A DNA stretch of 60,000 nucleotides from Takakia lepidozioides (lineage: Eukaryota > Streptophyta > Takakiopsida > Takakiales > Takakiaceae): NCBI GenBank assembly GCA_030704615.1, contig CM060732.1, forward strand, positions 16,432,001 through 16,492,000, in the 5' to 3' direction. Each line of letters opens with the position of its first letter. Within the stretch, counting starts at the first letter, position 1. A program made the position numbers and the translations under genes. This document shows positions 10,447-21,739 of the stretch, piece by piece. The notes under the pieces were generated by a model, which saw only the letters and a list, made by a program, of their open reading frames with translations, had not been told where the DNA came from and searched no databases.

Positions 10447-10819
10447 CGTCTGCCACATTTGCCCAGTCGTAGCATATATGTCTACAAAATGCAAGGGGGC
10501 AGTCCTGGTTGCCAATTGTGACCACCAGAAGTCATATATGCCACCTTGCACCTCCACCACGTCAGGATCTGCGGTCAAACACGTTTGACCAGATCGGGAA
10601 AGATGGTAGATACGACTAGGAGTCATGGCCAAAACTGCAACATGATGACGTGGGCATGGGAATGTATGACTGCCAGTATTCACGACTACACGTGGCGATT
10701 GCCGGTTGCCCAAGGAGTGTCTACGTGGATGATGCAAACATAAATGGATGAAACAGATGCAGGATGTGATTGCAAATGACGACGTGTCAACATATAATTG
10801 CTCGCGGGCACTAAGCCAC

Positions 10820-11275
10820 AAGCTGTGAATGAAGGAATGAATGAATGATTAGGATGAATTAGGATGAATGAACTAGGATGATGTGCTCAAATTTAGGGTT
10901 GCTAGGTCGCAGTGTTAAGTATGAGGATAATAAGTAGTAAAAATATTTAACTACTGTTTCACTGACCCAACAGATTAACAGTAAACTAATCGACTGCTGG
11001 TTAAGGTTAGTGAAACAAAACAACTGTATTATCTCAACGAATGATACACAAACGTCTTGCTGGCAACTATTGGATGAACGTAGGAATGAATGATAATGCA
11101 AACGTTGAGCTGGCAGCTATTGGATGAACTGACAGTGAAACTCATTTAAAGATTTATTTTGAGAATGGATGAATTAAAATAAAATGGCCAAAAAATGAAA
11201 AAACAAATGAATGGATGGATGTATTGATGGAAAACCCAAAATCCATCCATCTATCGCTATATTCATCCATCCAGT
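10820..11275. repeat. GAAT/GGAT simple-sequence stretches
   Basis: Repeats of GAATGAAT and GGATGAA occur at about 10826-10880. ATGGATGGATG at about 11210 faces CATCCATCC at 11245 and 11263 and could form a hairpin. No gene is seen between 10447 and 11334. Confidence 0.6.
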
Positions 11276-11334
11276 CATGAGTAGAGGGGACTTGGCGTTT
11301 TTTTGTCTCCCCTACCATCTGTTTTCTTTCTTTG

Positions 11335-11490
11335 TGTCGAGTTTGATCGTGAGAGACGACAAACAGGACGGAGCTGTGTTTGCTTTTTAATAGTGTCGAG
11401 TCTGATCATGAGAGACGTCGAACAGGGCGGAGCTATGTTTGTTTTGTTTTAGTGTCCATTCTGATCATGAGAGACGACGAACGGAGCGTT
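11335..11490 (+). repeat. 59-bp tandem repeat, 2.6 copies
   Basis: Units begin TGTCGAG/TGTCCA at 11335, 11394 and 11453, each containing TGATC(A/G)TGAGAGACG followed by (G/A)AACAGG.CGGAGCT(G/A)TGTTTG. The third copy runs into the SEC13-like exon. Confidence 0.8.
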
Positions 11491-11519
11491 GGGGGGGCAG
11501 ACAGGGACTCAAACCCTAG

Positions 11520-11611
11520 AATTGGGGCATGAAGATGTGGTGCACGATGTGGCCATCGACTACTATGGGAAGCAGTTGGCCACCTTCACGATGGACAACT
11601 GCAATCGCAAG
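11520..11611 (+). pseudogene. SEC13: SEC13 first-WD40 exon fragment
   Basis: SEC13 is a WD40 beta-propeller subunit of the COPII outer coat and of the nuclear pore Y-complex. Thirty codons read LGHEDVVHDVAIDYYGKQLA and then TFTMDNC, matching the conserved N-terminal blade pattern (GHED.(I/V)HDV..DYYGK.(L/I)AT) of SEC13. An AG lies just before 11520 and a GT just after 11611, and the incoming two bases AA would complete a codon such as GAA, as in the family. No further blades were found in the flanks, so this is either one exon of a gene with very long introns or a captured, isolated exon. The end of the exon (DNCNRK) fits the family less well. Confidence 0.65.
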
Positions 11612-11915
11612 GTGTGGCTCTCAATGTACGATGTGAAGAAGTTTGTTCATCCTGCAAATGTGGGCTCTTGGCGACTGTTAGTACCATGATTTGGTATTCT
11701 TCCTGCTGTTTACAAGGTTCTTCAGAGAGTCAGCTTGGTCTTAGCAGGTCGTGTTTCAATCTCTTCTCGCTCAGCTGCACTGTGGTGGTTCTCATGGACC
11801 AATCTGACATTAACCGGACTACAAACACAAGCAACACACATAAGAGGTCCTTTTGGGTTCATGGTCAGTCAAATCCTCCATGGGTCATGACACAAGGTCG
11901 AGAACAATGTGGTGA

Positions 11916-12671
11916 GGTTTCATGTTACTTAGACCAAGCTTCTGCCTTAATTGGTTTGTCATAATATTCACTCATGAGCCTCCATCTATCAGTACATCAG
12001 TCAACTCTGTGCTTCCAATTCTCAATTGGATTACTGGCATAGAATCATCAAAGTCCATGACTGTTTCTCGCCCTTCAGGCTTCACATTATAACTGGTCAC
12101 CTTACTGTTCAGGTCTGTGTTCTCTGTCACATAAGCAATCTGATTGGTTGCTTGATACAGGCTGTGTCTACAATGGGGTGCCACAGCCAATAGCTGCCCA
12201 ATTGTGATCTCAGCTTTGGTCTGGCATATTACTTCAGCCAAAGTCCCTTCATTATCCCGCATTTGTGAAGCCTCTTGCTTCACTTTCCTTTCACCTTCTT
12301 CATCTTCTCTTTCAGAGTCAGAAGAATCTGCCAGAGGGATATCAGTATCCTTCTGCATTTCTCTTATGGTATGGTATCAGCCACTTCCTTGTGCAGTTCC
12401 TTCTCTCATCCTCCAAGCCTCATCATCTTCAAGCACATCACTGCCATCTTCATTAACATCTTCTTCCTCGTCCACTGAAGGTATTAGCTTAGCTTTGCTT
12501 TTGGTAACTATCGTTGTACTTACTTCTGGTAAAAAACATGGCCTACCTATGTGAGCTGCCACCACTGGGCCTTCATTCACATGAGCTCTCATTTCATTTT
12601 GTTGTCTGATCCAGAATGGACATGCTGCTTTGCGATGACTTGCCTGGTTACAATAGTAACACAGTTCTTCA
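11916..12671 (-). repeat. inverted duplicate of the G2 gag-protease segment
   Basis: The minus strand here matches the plus strand at 13799-14524: the same CCHC knuckle (CYYCNQA.HRKAACPFW), acidic linker and protease start (TDVLIDGGS). The match begins at GAAGAACTGTG and ends at AACATGAAACC. The intervening 1.1 kb is gag, so the two arms could fold as a large inverted repeat. Amino-acid differences between arms show they are not a fresh copy, or come from different family members. Confidence 0.85.
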
Positions 12672-13756
12672 TAGCAGGTCCTCAAGGGCCAGCACCAGGA
12701 GGACCAGCACCTGTAGCAGGGCAGGGAGTAGGGCCACAGATGGCGGCAGTAGCCCCAACTCGAGCGAAACCACCTTTCCCAATCTATGGAGGAAAAGGGA
12801 ATCCAGATGTACATGTCAATCAGTTTGAGAAAATGTGCATAGTGAACAATGAGAATGATGATGATTCAAAGTTAAGATTATTCCCTTGTTCACTTATCAA
12901 GAGAGCAAGTGAGTGGTATGCTCGATTTCTTGATGACCATTTCCAAACCTGGGATGACCTTAGCACAACATTCCGGAATAGATTCAGGACAAGCAAAACT
13001 GAGGACGAAGTGTACAGTAGCCTACAACAGTTGAGACAGAAGAAGCATGAAACTGTTGAGGAATACATGGAGAAGACGGAGTTAATGATAAGAAAGCTGG
13101 CTGCTATACCAACAGCAGGATTACAGAAAACTTGGTTTGTGAGTGGACTAAGACCAGAATTACAAAAGAAAGTGGATATGCTACCCCATCATATAGTGGA
13201 GGAAGCATTCGAAACAGCCAACAGAATTGAGCAATTAGGAATGCTCAGGAAGGATAAGAGGGATGATGATGACTCTGAAGATGAATCAGATGAGGAAGAA
13301 GAGCAAGAGCTCAAGAGGAAGAACAAGAGAAAAGAAAAGTTGAAGAAGGACAACTATGAAAAAAGATTGGAAGAAATCTTGAAGAAATATGCAACAGAGG
13401 CTGCAACCCATTGGAGGAAGGGAGCCTGGTGTTCAAAATGCCAAAATGAAGGCCATACCACAGTTGAGTGCCATATGAAAGAGAAGCATTGTGCCATCTG
13501 TAAGATGGATAACCATTCCAATGAGAATTGTTATTACAACAGGAAAACAACTACAAGGGAACCTAGGCAAGTAAGGGTGCATCAAGTGCAGCCCCAGCCA
13601 AGAAGAAACAATGATCAGGACCACTATGGTAGGCCTGGTGGATATAATAATGGTATGGCAGGAAGAGGTAATCCAAGAGGGAATTACCAAGGCAATCCCG
13701 GAGGCAACTACCAGGGTAATCCAAGGGGGAATTACCAGCCAGGGAATCAGGATTAA
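12672..13756 (+). CDS. gypsy G2 gag
   Basis: Capsid-nucleocapsid polyprotein. Order: Pro/Ala/Gly-rich start, capsid core (FPIYGGKGNPDVHVNQFEKM, then ASEWYARFLDDHFQTWDDL), an acidic and lysine-rich coiled segment (about 13255-13350), two zinc knuckles (CSKCQNEGHTTVEC and CAICKMDNHSNENC, about 13435-13535), and a glycine/asparagine-rich tail with a 9-residue repeat of the type GNPRGNYQ (about 13675-13750). The true start is lost in the inversion junction at about 12672. An in-frame TAA at 13754 separates it from a third knuckle. Confidence 0.85.
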
Positions 13757-14753
13757 AGAAATAATCCCAGAATAGACCAAGGGCGAGGACCCAATGGTGA
13801 AGAACTGTGTTACTATTGTAACCAGGCAGGACATCGCAAGGCAGCCTGTCCATTCTGGATCAGACACCAGAATGAGATGAGAACTCCTATGAATGAGGGC
13901 CCGGTAAGGCAGCTCACATGGTTATGCCATGTTTTGTACCAGAAGTAAGTACAATGATAGTTACAAGAAGCAAGGCTAAACTGCTACCTCCAGTGGATGA
14001 GGGGGAAGATGTGAGTGAAGATGGTAGTGATGTGCCTGAAGATGATGAGGCATGGAGAGATGAAAAAGAACTGCACAAGGAGGTGGCAGAAGCTACAAGG
14101 GAAATGCAGAAGGAGACAGATATCCCTATAGCAGAGTCAACGAACTCAGAAGAAGAAAATGAATGAGATGAAGATGAAGAGAAGCAAGATGCTTCACAGG
14201 TTCAAGATAATGAAGGGGATTTGGCTGAAGTAATATGCCAGTCCAAAGCTGAAATTACAATTGGGCAGCTATTGGCTGTGGCACCCCATTGTAGACACAG
14301 GCTGTATCAAGCAATCAATCAGATTGCTCAGGTGACAGAGAATACAGACCTGAACGGCAAGGTGACAAGTTATAATGTGAAGCCTGAAGGGTGAGAAACA
14401 GTCCAGTAATCCAATTGAGAATTGGAAGTACAAACCTGACTGATGTACTGATAGATGGAGGCTCAGGTGTGAATACCATGACAGATCAATTAAGGCAGAA
14501 GCTTGGTTTGAGTAACATGAAACCAGCCCCATTCACAGTAACAATGGCAGATCAAAGGAGTGTACAACAATTGGGTTTGATAAGAGGAGTAAGAATACAG
14601 ATTCAGAAGTTGGTCTTTAAGATCACTGTGACTGTATTGAAAATGGATGATGTCATGGAAGCTTATTCCTTACTGTTAGGACGACCATGGCTGAAACAGG
14701 CCAAGGTATTCCATGACTGGAATACTCAGATTCTAGCTGTGCGCAAAAGATAA
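13757..14753 (+). pseudogene. gypsy G2 third zinc knuckle and aspartic protease
   Basis: Reading on past the TAA at 13754 gives CYYCNQAGHRKAACPFW (about 13807-13858). After a shift there is a strongly acidic linker (13918-14166), then the protease with VLIDGGSGVNTMTDQLRQKL (about 14447-14506) and LLLGRPWLKQAKVFHDWN (about 14677-14730). The catalytic triad is D-G-G rather than D-T-G, a variant seen in some plant gypsy elements. At least two stops or frameshifts break it. Confidence 0.8.
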
Positions 14754-15157
14754 GCACAAGATACAGATTTCAACTAAGAAATCGGGTAGACTACCTGCTA
14801 TCAGAAGACCTCGTGGAGTCAGAGAATATGACTGGAGGGGATGACTTGATGAAGAGCAGGAGGCTACTCTGTCTTCTGCACACCCAGAGTGGGAGCAGGT
14901 TGCAGAAATGCAACTTGGAGGACTAAGTTGTTTTAAGGGTATATGTTGTGGTACAGTAACAGCAACATCAATTGAGGGGGAAACAAACAGTTACCCACCA
15001 CATTTCTATGAAGAAAGAGAGGGAGAAATAGAAATCATAGAGGAACCAACCACTGTGAGTTTGCAGGATGAAGTAGTGGCTGGATGGACTATCACAGTTG
15101 AAGAGCAGGTGAGAGAAGTCAATGTGGGAACCGAGGAGGAACCAAGAATGGTGAAAG

Positions 15158-16669
15158 TTGGGGCTGACTTGGAGCCAGAATTTCTTTGAGGAAGCTAAGA
15201 GCCTATTTATCAAAGACAAAGATGTATTTTCCTGGAGTTATAAAGATCTGAAGGGGATACCCCCTGAAATATGCCAACACAAGATTGAGTTGGAACCAGG
15301 TTCTGTACCAATCAAACAGGCAAGATACAGGATGAATCTCAACTATGCACAGAAGGTTGGAGAGGAGATAAAGAAGCTGGCTGAGGCTAGGTTTATATAC
15401 CCGATAGAGTACACAACTTGGCTATTACCCATCGTGATAGTTCCCAAGAAGAATGGCAAACTGAGAGTTTGTGTGAACTATAAGAAGTTGAATGATTGTA
15501 CAAAGAAAGATCCATTTCCTTTGTCATTCACAAAAGTTGTGCTAGACACTGTGGCAGGCCATGAGATGTACTCATTCATGGATGGCTTCAGTGGGTATAA
15601 CCAAGTACAAGTAGCAAGAGGATCAGAGAAATACAGCTTTCATTACTGACTGGGGTGCTTATGCATACAAAGTCATGCCTTTTGGACTTTGTAATGCACT
15701 AGCAACTTTCCAGAGAGTGATAAGTGAATCTTTCCATGAGTACTTGGATGATTTCATGCAAGTGTTCTTAGATGACTTCAGTTATAGCTCTAAGAATGAG
15801 CACTTGCAGAAGTTGGAGTTATGTTTGGCCAGATGCAGGATGAGAGGTCTTGGGCTGATCCAGAAAAATGTACTTTCTGTGTGAACTCAGGAGTTCTTTT
15901 GGGACAAATTGTGTATCAAAAAGGGCTGCTTGTAGATCCTAGAAAGACAGAGGCTATTAAAGCCTCACCAGATCACCAAGTAATGTTAAGGCTTTAAGGA
16001 GGTTCCTTGGCCAAACCAGTTATTACAAAAGGTTTGTCAAACGATATGCACAGAAGGCAGCACCATTGAGCAAGCTCTTGAAGAAGGATGCAGTGTTTGC
16101 ATGGACAACTGAATGTCGCCTCAGGAGAAGCCGTGGGGGCTGTGTTAGCCCAAACTATCACATGAAACATAGATTCACCTGTGTACTATGCTAGCAGACT
16201 GCTGAACAGTGCTGAAAGAAACTATAGCACCACCGAAAGAGAAGCTTTGGCAATGATTTATTCAATCAAGAAGTTCAGGCATTATTTGTTGAGAAGGAAG
16301 TTTATGTTTTATGTGGATCATCAGGCTCTGATTTATTTGGTGAACAAGCCTTTGATAAGTGGAAGGATAGCAAGATGGTTGATTATACTACATGAGTTTG
16401 AATTCGAAGTTGTTTACAAACCTGGACGTTTGCATCTTGTGGCAGATCACTTGTCACGCCTTTCAACAGGAGAGCCCGCCACAGGAGTAGACGATCATCT
16501 GCCTGATGTAGGTTTATTTGCAGTGGAAGTGCAGGGAGCAGATGATTGGTTAGATTGGCAGTGGCCAATCAGATACTACCTTACTCATGGACAGTGCCCA
16601 CCCAGTTATGGGAAGGATCAGAGGAAAAGAATAGCTATCAAGGCATTACCATACACTATGATAGGATGA
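15158..16669 (+). pseudogene. gypsy G2 reverse transcriptase and RNase H
   Basis: RT: KQARYRMNLNYAQKVGEEIK, IVPKKNGKLRVCVNYKKLN, SFMDGFSGYNQV, a frame change at about 15650, VMPFGLCNALATFQRV, and catalytic VFLDDFSYSSK (about 15760-15795). RNase H begins near 16180: ERNYSTTEREALAMIYSIKK and FYVDHQALIYLVNK. It ends with the LHLVADHLSRL signature at about 16430-16462. Frames break near 15650, 15885 and 16100. Confidence 0.87.
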
Positions 16670-16675
16670 AGATTA

Positions 16676-16932
16676 TATAAGCTAGGACCTGATGGAGTTC
16701 TTAAAAGATGCTTGTACCACCATGAGGTAAATAAAGTTTTGGAAGAAGTTCATAAAGGAGTGGCTGGAGGCCATTTTGGAGAAGAGACTACCAGTAGGAA
16801 AATATTACTACTTGCAGGTTACTGGTGGCCTACTTTTTTAAAGATGTACACAAGTATTGTAAGAGTTGTGATGAGTGCTAGAGGCTAGGACCTTTGCAAA
16901 GATCTGGGAAGATGGCTTTGCATCCTACAATG
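16676..16932 (+). pseudogene. gypsy G2 integrase zinc domain, cut by insertion E2
   Basis: Integrase H2C2 region: GVLKRCLYHHE, VHKGVAGGHFG, SRKILLLAGYWWPT, then a decayed CXXC. The reading stops at LHPT (about 16918-16929), where the LTR of E2 begins. The rest continues at 29898. Confidence 0.78.
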
Positions 16933-17653
16933 TGTCGCGCACCTCACTTCAGTAAGCTCTCCCCTCAAGTCATAGTTACTCGCTTGATCCGCGCGCCTAA
17001 CTCCCAACCTGGCCGCCGGGCCAACTTGGAGCTCCGGCTGCTCACCGGGGCATAACGGTCCCCCCTTTGATCTCCCAAAGAATCCTCCAACGATTTAGAA
17101 CCAGCGGAATTCCCTTTGGTAGTTGGCAGTCCGGAACAGCTCCCCACTCTTTGGTCGCTTTTCGGCTCGCTCGCTCACCACTAGATTTTGGTCACCAATG
17201 AGCTTGCACCGGTTCTCACTACTCTCCCTATATATACTTTTGTAGCTGTCCGCGGGGGTTTTCACAAACAACATGCCATTTTATGGCAACCACCACGAAC
17301 ACCCTCGACTCCCGGTGATGAGTCGCGGTGAGTCTTGGCCCACCCACCACGGCCCCTATGGACCGTGATGAGTCCCAAGACTCCCCACGACTCCCACCAC
17401 GAGGTCTCCGCCCCAGGGTGAGTCCTTGCCACCCCCACTAAGTCCCGCCAAGCTACCACCACCCCTTGTGGAGCCACCCCCACCGCAACCCCGTGTGCGG
17501 GGCTCCACCTAGTGAGCGCCTCCGCCTCCTTGAGTGCCTTGGGCACTCAAGGGTGCTTCAACCCCCCATACCTATCGCTGCCACTGCCCCCACCATAGGG
17601 GCAGCCCCTCTTGTGTCCCGACCCCCCTGCCCTCAAGGCAAAAGGCCGCGACA
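16933..17653 (-). repeat. 3' LTR of E2
   Basis: 721 bp, plus-strand TGTCGCGCACC to GGCCGCGACA. Related to 18721-19422, 24597-25306 and 29145-29897. A TATATATACTT promoter-like stretch is at about 17229-17239. Confidence 0.88.
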
Positions 17654-18720
17654 CACACCCCTACCAACAGGGAGTCGATGTCCTCATCGGCATATCCATT
17701 TTGTGGAAACGAATATTTAAGTTGTGGCGTCAAGGAGTTTGTTTCCGTACCATGGCGTCCCATGGCAAAGAACCAAACCCCACACTTGACTCTACTCTCC
17801 ACTACTAGTTCGTTTTCCGACTTCCTCCAAGTCCCGACCCAGGGTGGAGCCTCTCAAGCTCCTCCCAGTGCACTCTTCTTGGCCTACTTCAAGGCCAAGG
17901 AACGATCCTCCCCGAGGATCAAATCGCCTTACTGCAACAACATTGCTTGCGACCGCTCATGATGCCGCTTTTGGCATCACCTTGAGCAAGGGTTCACCTC
18001 GAACCCTCTTTGACTAGGAAGATAACCTTGAACCAACCGCGCGCCCCAATCACTACAATTGGGTCCGCCTTGGAATGCTGGCCTGAGGTACGGGAACACG
18101 CCGAAGCCGCACTACGACTTCGTCCCGAGGCTACACGATTATAGTACGTGAACGGAAGCACGTAGCTTCCGCGTTAGCCCGCACTACAAAGCAACCCCCT
18201 CGGTAGCGCAATTATAGTACGCGCACGCGCCAGGTGCGCACTAGCACGTGAACTCCTAAAGAAGGCGCAAGTTTCCTTGCCCCTTGGATGGGAGTCACCC
18301 AATTTTGGCACTGCGCAAACACACGATTAACCCAATTTACCTCTCCCACTTTTGTAAGCTAGCATGCATTCTACACACTAGCCAACCACCATGCATCACC
18401 ATTCCAAACAAAATAAGAAGCACAACATTTGGAACCCATTTCCTTTATAACATATTTTTGTACAATACAAATTTTTGCAATCGGATTCCTAAGCTAGCTA
18501 AGCCGGGCTAAGCATGCATTTCCTCCCCCACGCTCCAAGGTTGATGTCCCCATCAACGCTTCTTCCGCTTTTGAGGTCGCCCTTCGAAAACTGCAACTGC
18601 AACCGCCTCGGATGCGTTTCCCATTTCTGAGGCACGCACCCAGATGCCTCCACATGATGATAGCCCTTCCATTTGACAAGATACTCCGTTTCTCGGTTCT
18701 TGAACCTACTTGACTTAAGT
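17654..18720 (-). pseudogene. E2 3' internal region with end of chromodomain
   Basis: Mostly non-coding and parallel to 19423-20463 of E1. The right edge encodes, on the minus strand, the end of the chromodomain and the C-terminal tail, now in shifted frames. A poly-purine stretch adjoins the LTR. It stops at TAAGT, where E1 inserted. Confidence 0.8.
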
Positions 18721-19422
18721 TGTCGCGCACCTCACTTCGGTAAGCTCCCCTTCAGGTCATAGTAGCTAGCTTGATGCGCGCGCCTACTCCCAACCTGGCC
18801 GCCGGACCAACTTGGAGCTTCGGCTGCTCACCGGGGCATAACGGTCCCCCTTTGCTCCCAAAGACCCTCCACCTATTGGAACTAGGGAATTCCCTTTGGT
18901 AGTTGGCAGTCCGGAACAGCTCCCCACTCTTTGGTCGCTTTCCGGCTCGCTCGCTTACTCACTAGTTTTTGGTCACCAACGGGCTTGCACCGTTCTCGGG
19001 GTTACTACTCCCTTATATATACTTCTGTAGCTGTCCGCGGGGGTTTCACAACCAGCCATGCCATTTTATGGCGAACCACCACGACTCGACTCCCGGTGAT
19101 GAGTCGCGGTGAGTCTTGGCCCACTCACCACGGCCCCTATGGACCGTGATGAGTCCCAAGACTCCCACCCGAGGTCTCCGCCCCATGGTGAGTCCTATGC
19201 CACCCCCACTAAGTCCCGCTAAGCTACCACCACCCCTTTGTGGAGCCACCCCCACCGCAACCCGGTGTGCGGGGCTCCACCTAGTGAGCGCCTCCGCCTC
19301 CTTGAGTGCCTTGGGCACTCAAGGGTGCTTCAGCCCCCCATACCTATCGCTGCCGCTGCCCCCACCACAGGGGCAGCCCCTCATGTGTCGACCCCCTGCC
19401 CTCAAGGCAAAGGGCCGCGACA
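18721..19422 (-). repeat. 3' LTR of E1
   Basis: 702 bp, TGTCGCG...CGCGACA on the plus strand, near-identical to 24597-25306. On the minus strand a G-rich purine tract (GTTGGTAGGGGTG) directly precedes it, consistent with the plus-strand primer. Confidence 0.92.
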
Positions 19423-20262
19423 CACACCCCTACCAACAGGGAGTCGATGTCCTCATCGACTTGTCCCATTTTGTAGAAACGAACATCCAAGTTGTGGCGT
19501 CCCACATCAAGGAGTTTGTTTCCGTACCATGGCGTCCCATGGCAAAGAACCAAACCCCACACTTGACTCTACTCTCCACTAGCTAGTTCGGCCCGACTTC
19601 CTCCAAGTCCCGGCCAAGGGTGGAGCCTCTCAAGCTCCTCCCAGTGCACTCTTCTTGGCCTACTTCAAGGCCAAGGAACGATCCTCCCCGAGGATCGAAT
19701 CGCCTTACTGCAACAACATTGCTTGCGATCGCTCATGATGCCGCTTTTGGCATCACCTTGAGCAAGGGTTCACCTGAACTTTGACTAGGAAGATAACCTT
19801 GAACCAACCGTGCGCCCCAATCACTACAATTGGGTCCGCTTGGAATGCTGGCCTGAGGTACGGGAACACGCGAAGCCGCACTACGACTTCGTCCCGAGGC
19901 TACACGATTATAGTACGTGAACGGAAGCACGTAGCTTCCGCGTTAGCCCGCACTACAAGGCAACCCCTCGGTAGCGCAGTTATAGTACGCGCACGCGCCA
20001 GGTGCGCACTAGCACGTGAACTCCCAAAGAAGGCGCAAGTTTCCTTGCCCCTTGGATGGGAGTCACCCGATTTCGGCACTGCGCAAACACACGATTAACC
20101 CAATTTACCTCTCCCACTTTTGTAAGCTAGCATGCATTCTACACACTAGCCAACCACACCATGCATCACACCATTCCAAACAAATAGGACGCACAACATT
20201 TGGAACCCATTTCCTTTATAACAAATTTTTGTACAATACAAGTTTTTGCAATCGGATTCCTG
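19423..20262 (-). other. E1 3' untranslated internal region
   Basis: No convincing coding sequence. It contains an inverted pair, GGAAGCACGTAGCTTCC (about 19923-19939), and a GCGCACGCGC stretch at about 19988. The same region is present in E2 at 17654-18500. Confidence 0.7.
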
Positions 20263-21736
20263 CTAGCTAAGCCGGGCTAAGCATGCATTTCCTCCCCCAC
20301 GCTCCAAGGTTGATGTCCCATCAACGCTTCTTCCGCTTTTGAGGTCGCCCTTCGAAACTGCAACCGCCTCGGATGCGTTTCCCATTTCTGAGGCACGCAC
20401 CCAAGATGCCTCCACATGATGATAGCCCTTCCATTTGACGAGATACTCCGTTTCTCGGTTCTTGAACCTCCTCGACTTAAGTATTGCCTCCACCTCGTAC
20501 TCAGGTTCATTTTCATGATCCAACAGCATAGGTGGCGGACGCAACACTTGATGCCGATTCGGACGCGCTTCATCTTTGAAGTAAGGCTTCAAAAGGGAGA
20601 CGTGGAATACTGGATGCACCTTGCTGTTTGCCGGCAGCTCCAATTCATACACATCCTCATTCATAACCTTCCGATGCGAAAGGGTCCCGCATACGGAGGT
20701 ACGAACTTTGGACTCACTTCCGGAGGTAGTCGGAAATTCTTGATGTTCAACCAGACCTCCGTGCCTGCCTCAAACTTCACTTCCTTCCCTCCGCTTCCGA
20801 TTCGCCTGCCTTTCATACCGTTTCCTAGCTTTGGCAATGTTGTACTTTGCGAGCTTCAACAAACGCTCGCGTTCTTCCAGTACCGCCGCTACTGCCGGTT
20901 CCTCAACGTCCTGGGCGGCCCAACTTGTCGGCACCAGAGGTGCTTTTCCATAGACCAATACGAAAGGGGAAACTCCCGTTGCGGAGTGTTCTGTGTTATT
21001 ATAACAGAACTCTGCCGCGTCTAAGTGTTCCACCCAGTCTGATTGGTCTGCCGACACGTAATTCCGCAAGATCTGCTTCACTACGGAATTCACTCTTTTC
21101 CGTTTGGCCGTCGTCGTAGGTCGGAAGGCGGTGCTCATCTTCAGCCTCGTCCCCCATCTTCTTCCAAAGTGCCTCCAAAATTTACTCGTAAACTTTGGAT
21201 CGCGGTCCGAGACAATATCCTTCGGGACTCCATGATGCTTTAAGACGTGGGCGAAGTAAAGTCGCCCTGTCTCCGCCGTTGCCGTCTCCTTGGTGGGGAT
21301 GAAATGGCCCATTTTACTGAACCTATCCACCACCACCATGATTGCATCGAATCCTTTTGACAGCGGCATAGCAGTCATGAAATCCATCGAGACGCTTTCC
21401 CAAGTCCCCTCTGGAATCGGCAAGGGTTGTAACAGCCCCGCTTGCTTTTTGTACTCGCTCCGGTTTTTGTTGGCATGTGGTGCATGTCTTGACATACTCC
21501 TCTGCCTCCTCCCTCAGTTTGGGCCAGAAATACTCTTTCTTCAAGAGTGCCGCAGTGCGCTTGGCTCCGCCGTGGCCCGCAAGCGGGCTATCATGGCATT
21601 CTCTCAAGAGACTATCTCTGATCCCTCCCTTCGGCACGTAGAGACGTTTTTTGCTTATACCGGAGCAGTCCATTTTGCAAGTGGAACTGCGATTTAACCC
21701 CTCCTCAAGTCCTGCATCACGGACTTCCCAGCTCAT
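20263..21736 (-). pseudogene. E1 integrase with C-terminal chromodomain
   Basis: Integrase inserts cDNA into the genome. Zinc domain: HDSPLAGHGGAKRTAALLKK and CTTCQQ (about 21650-21440). Catalytic core: VSMDFMTAMPLSKGFDAIMV (first D), [14 protein letters not shown] (second D, about 21210-21170), and the E region around [20 protein letters not shown]. The capping domain and KVHPVFHVSLLKPYF follow. The chromodomain (EYEVEAILKSRRF, EYLVKWKGYHH, EASWVRASEM) is at about 20510-20370 with conserved aromatics Y, W and W. Frameshifts occur at about 21120 (where TDGQTE is expected) and 20775. Confidence 0.9.
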
Positions 21737-21739
21737 CCT

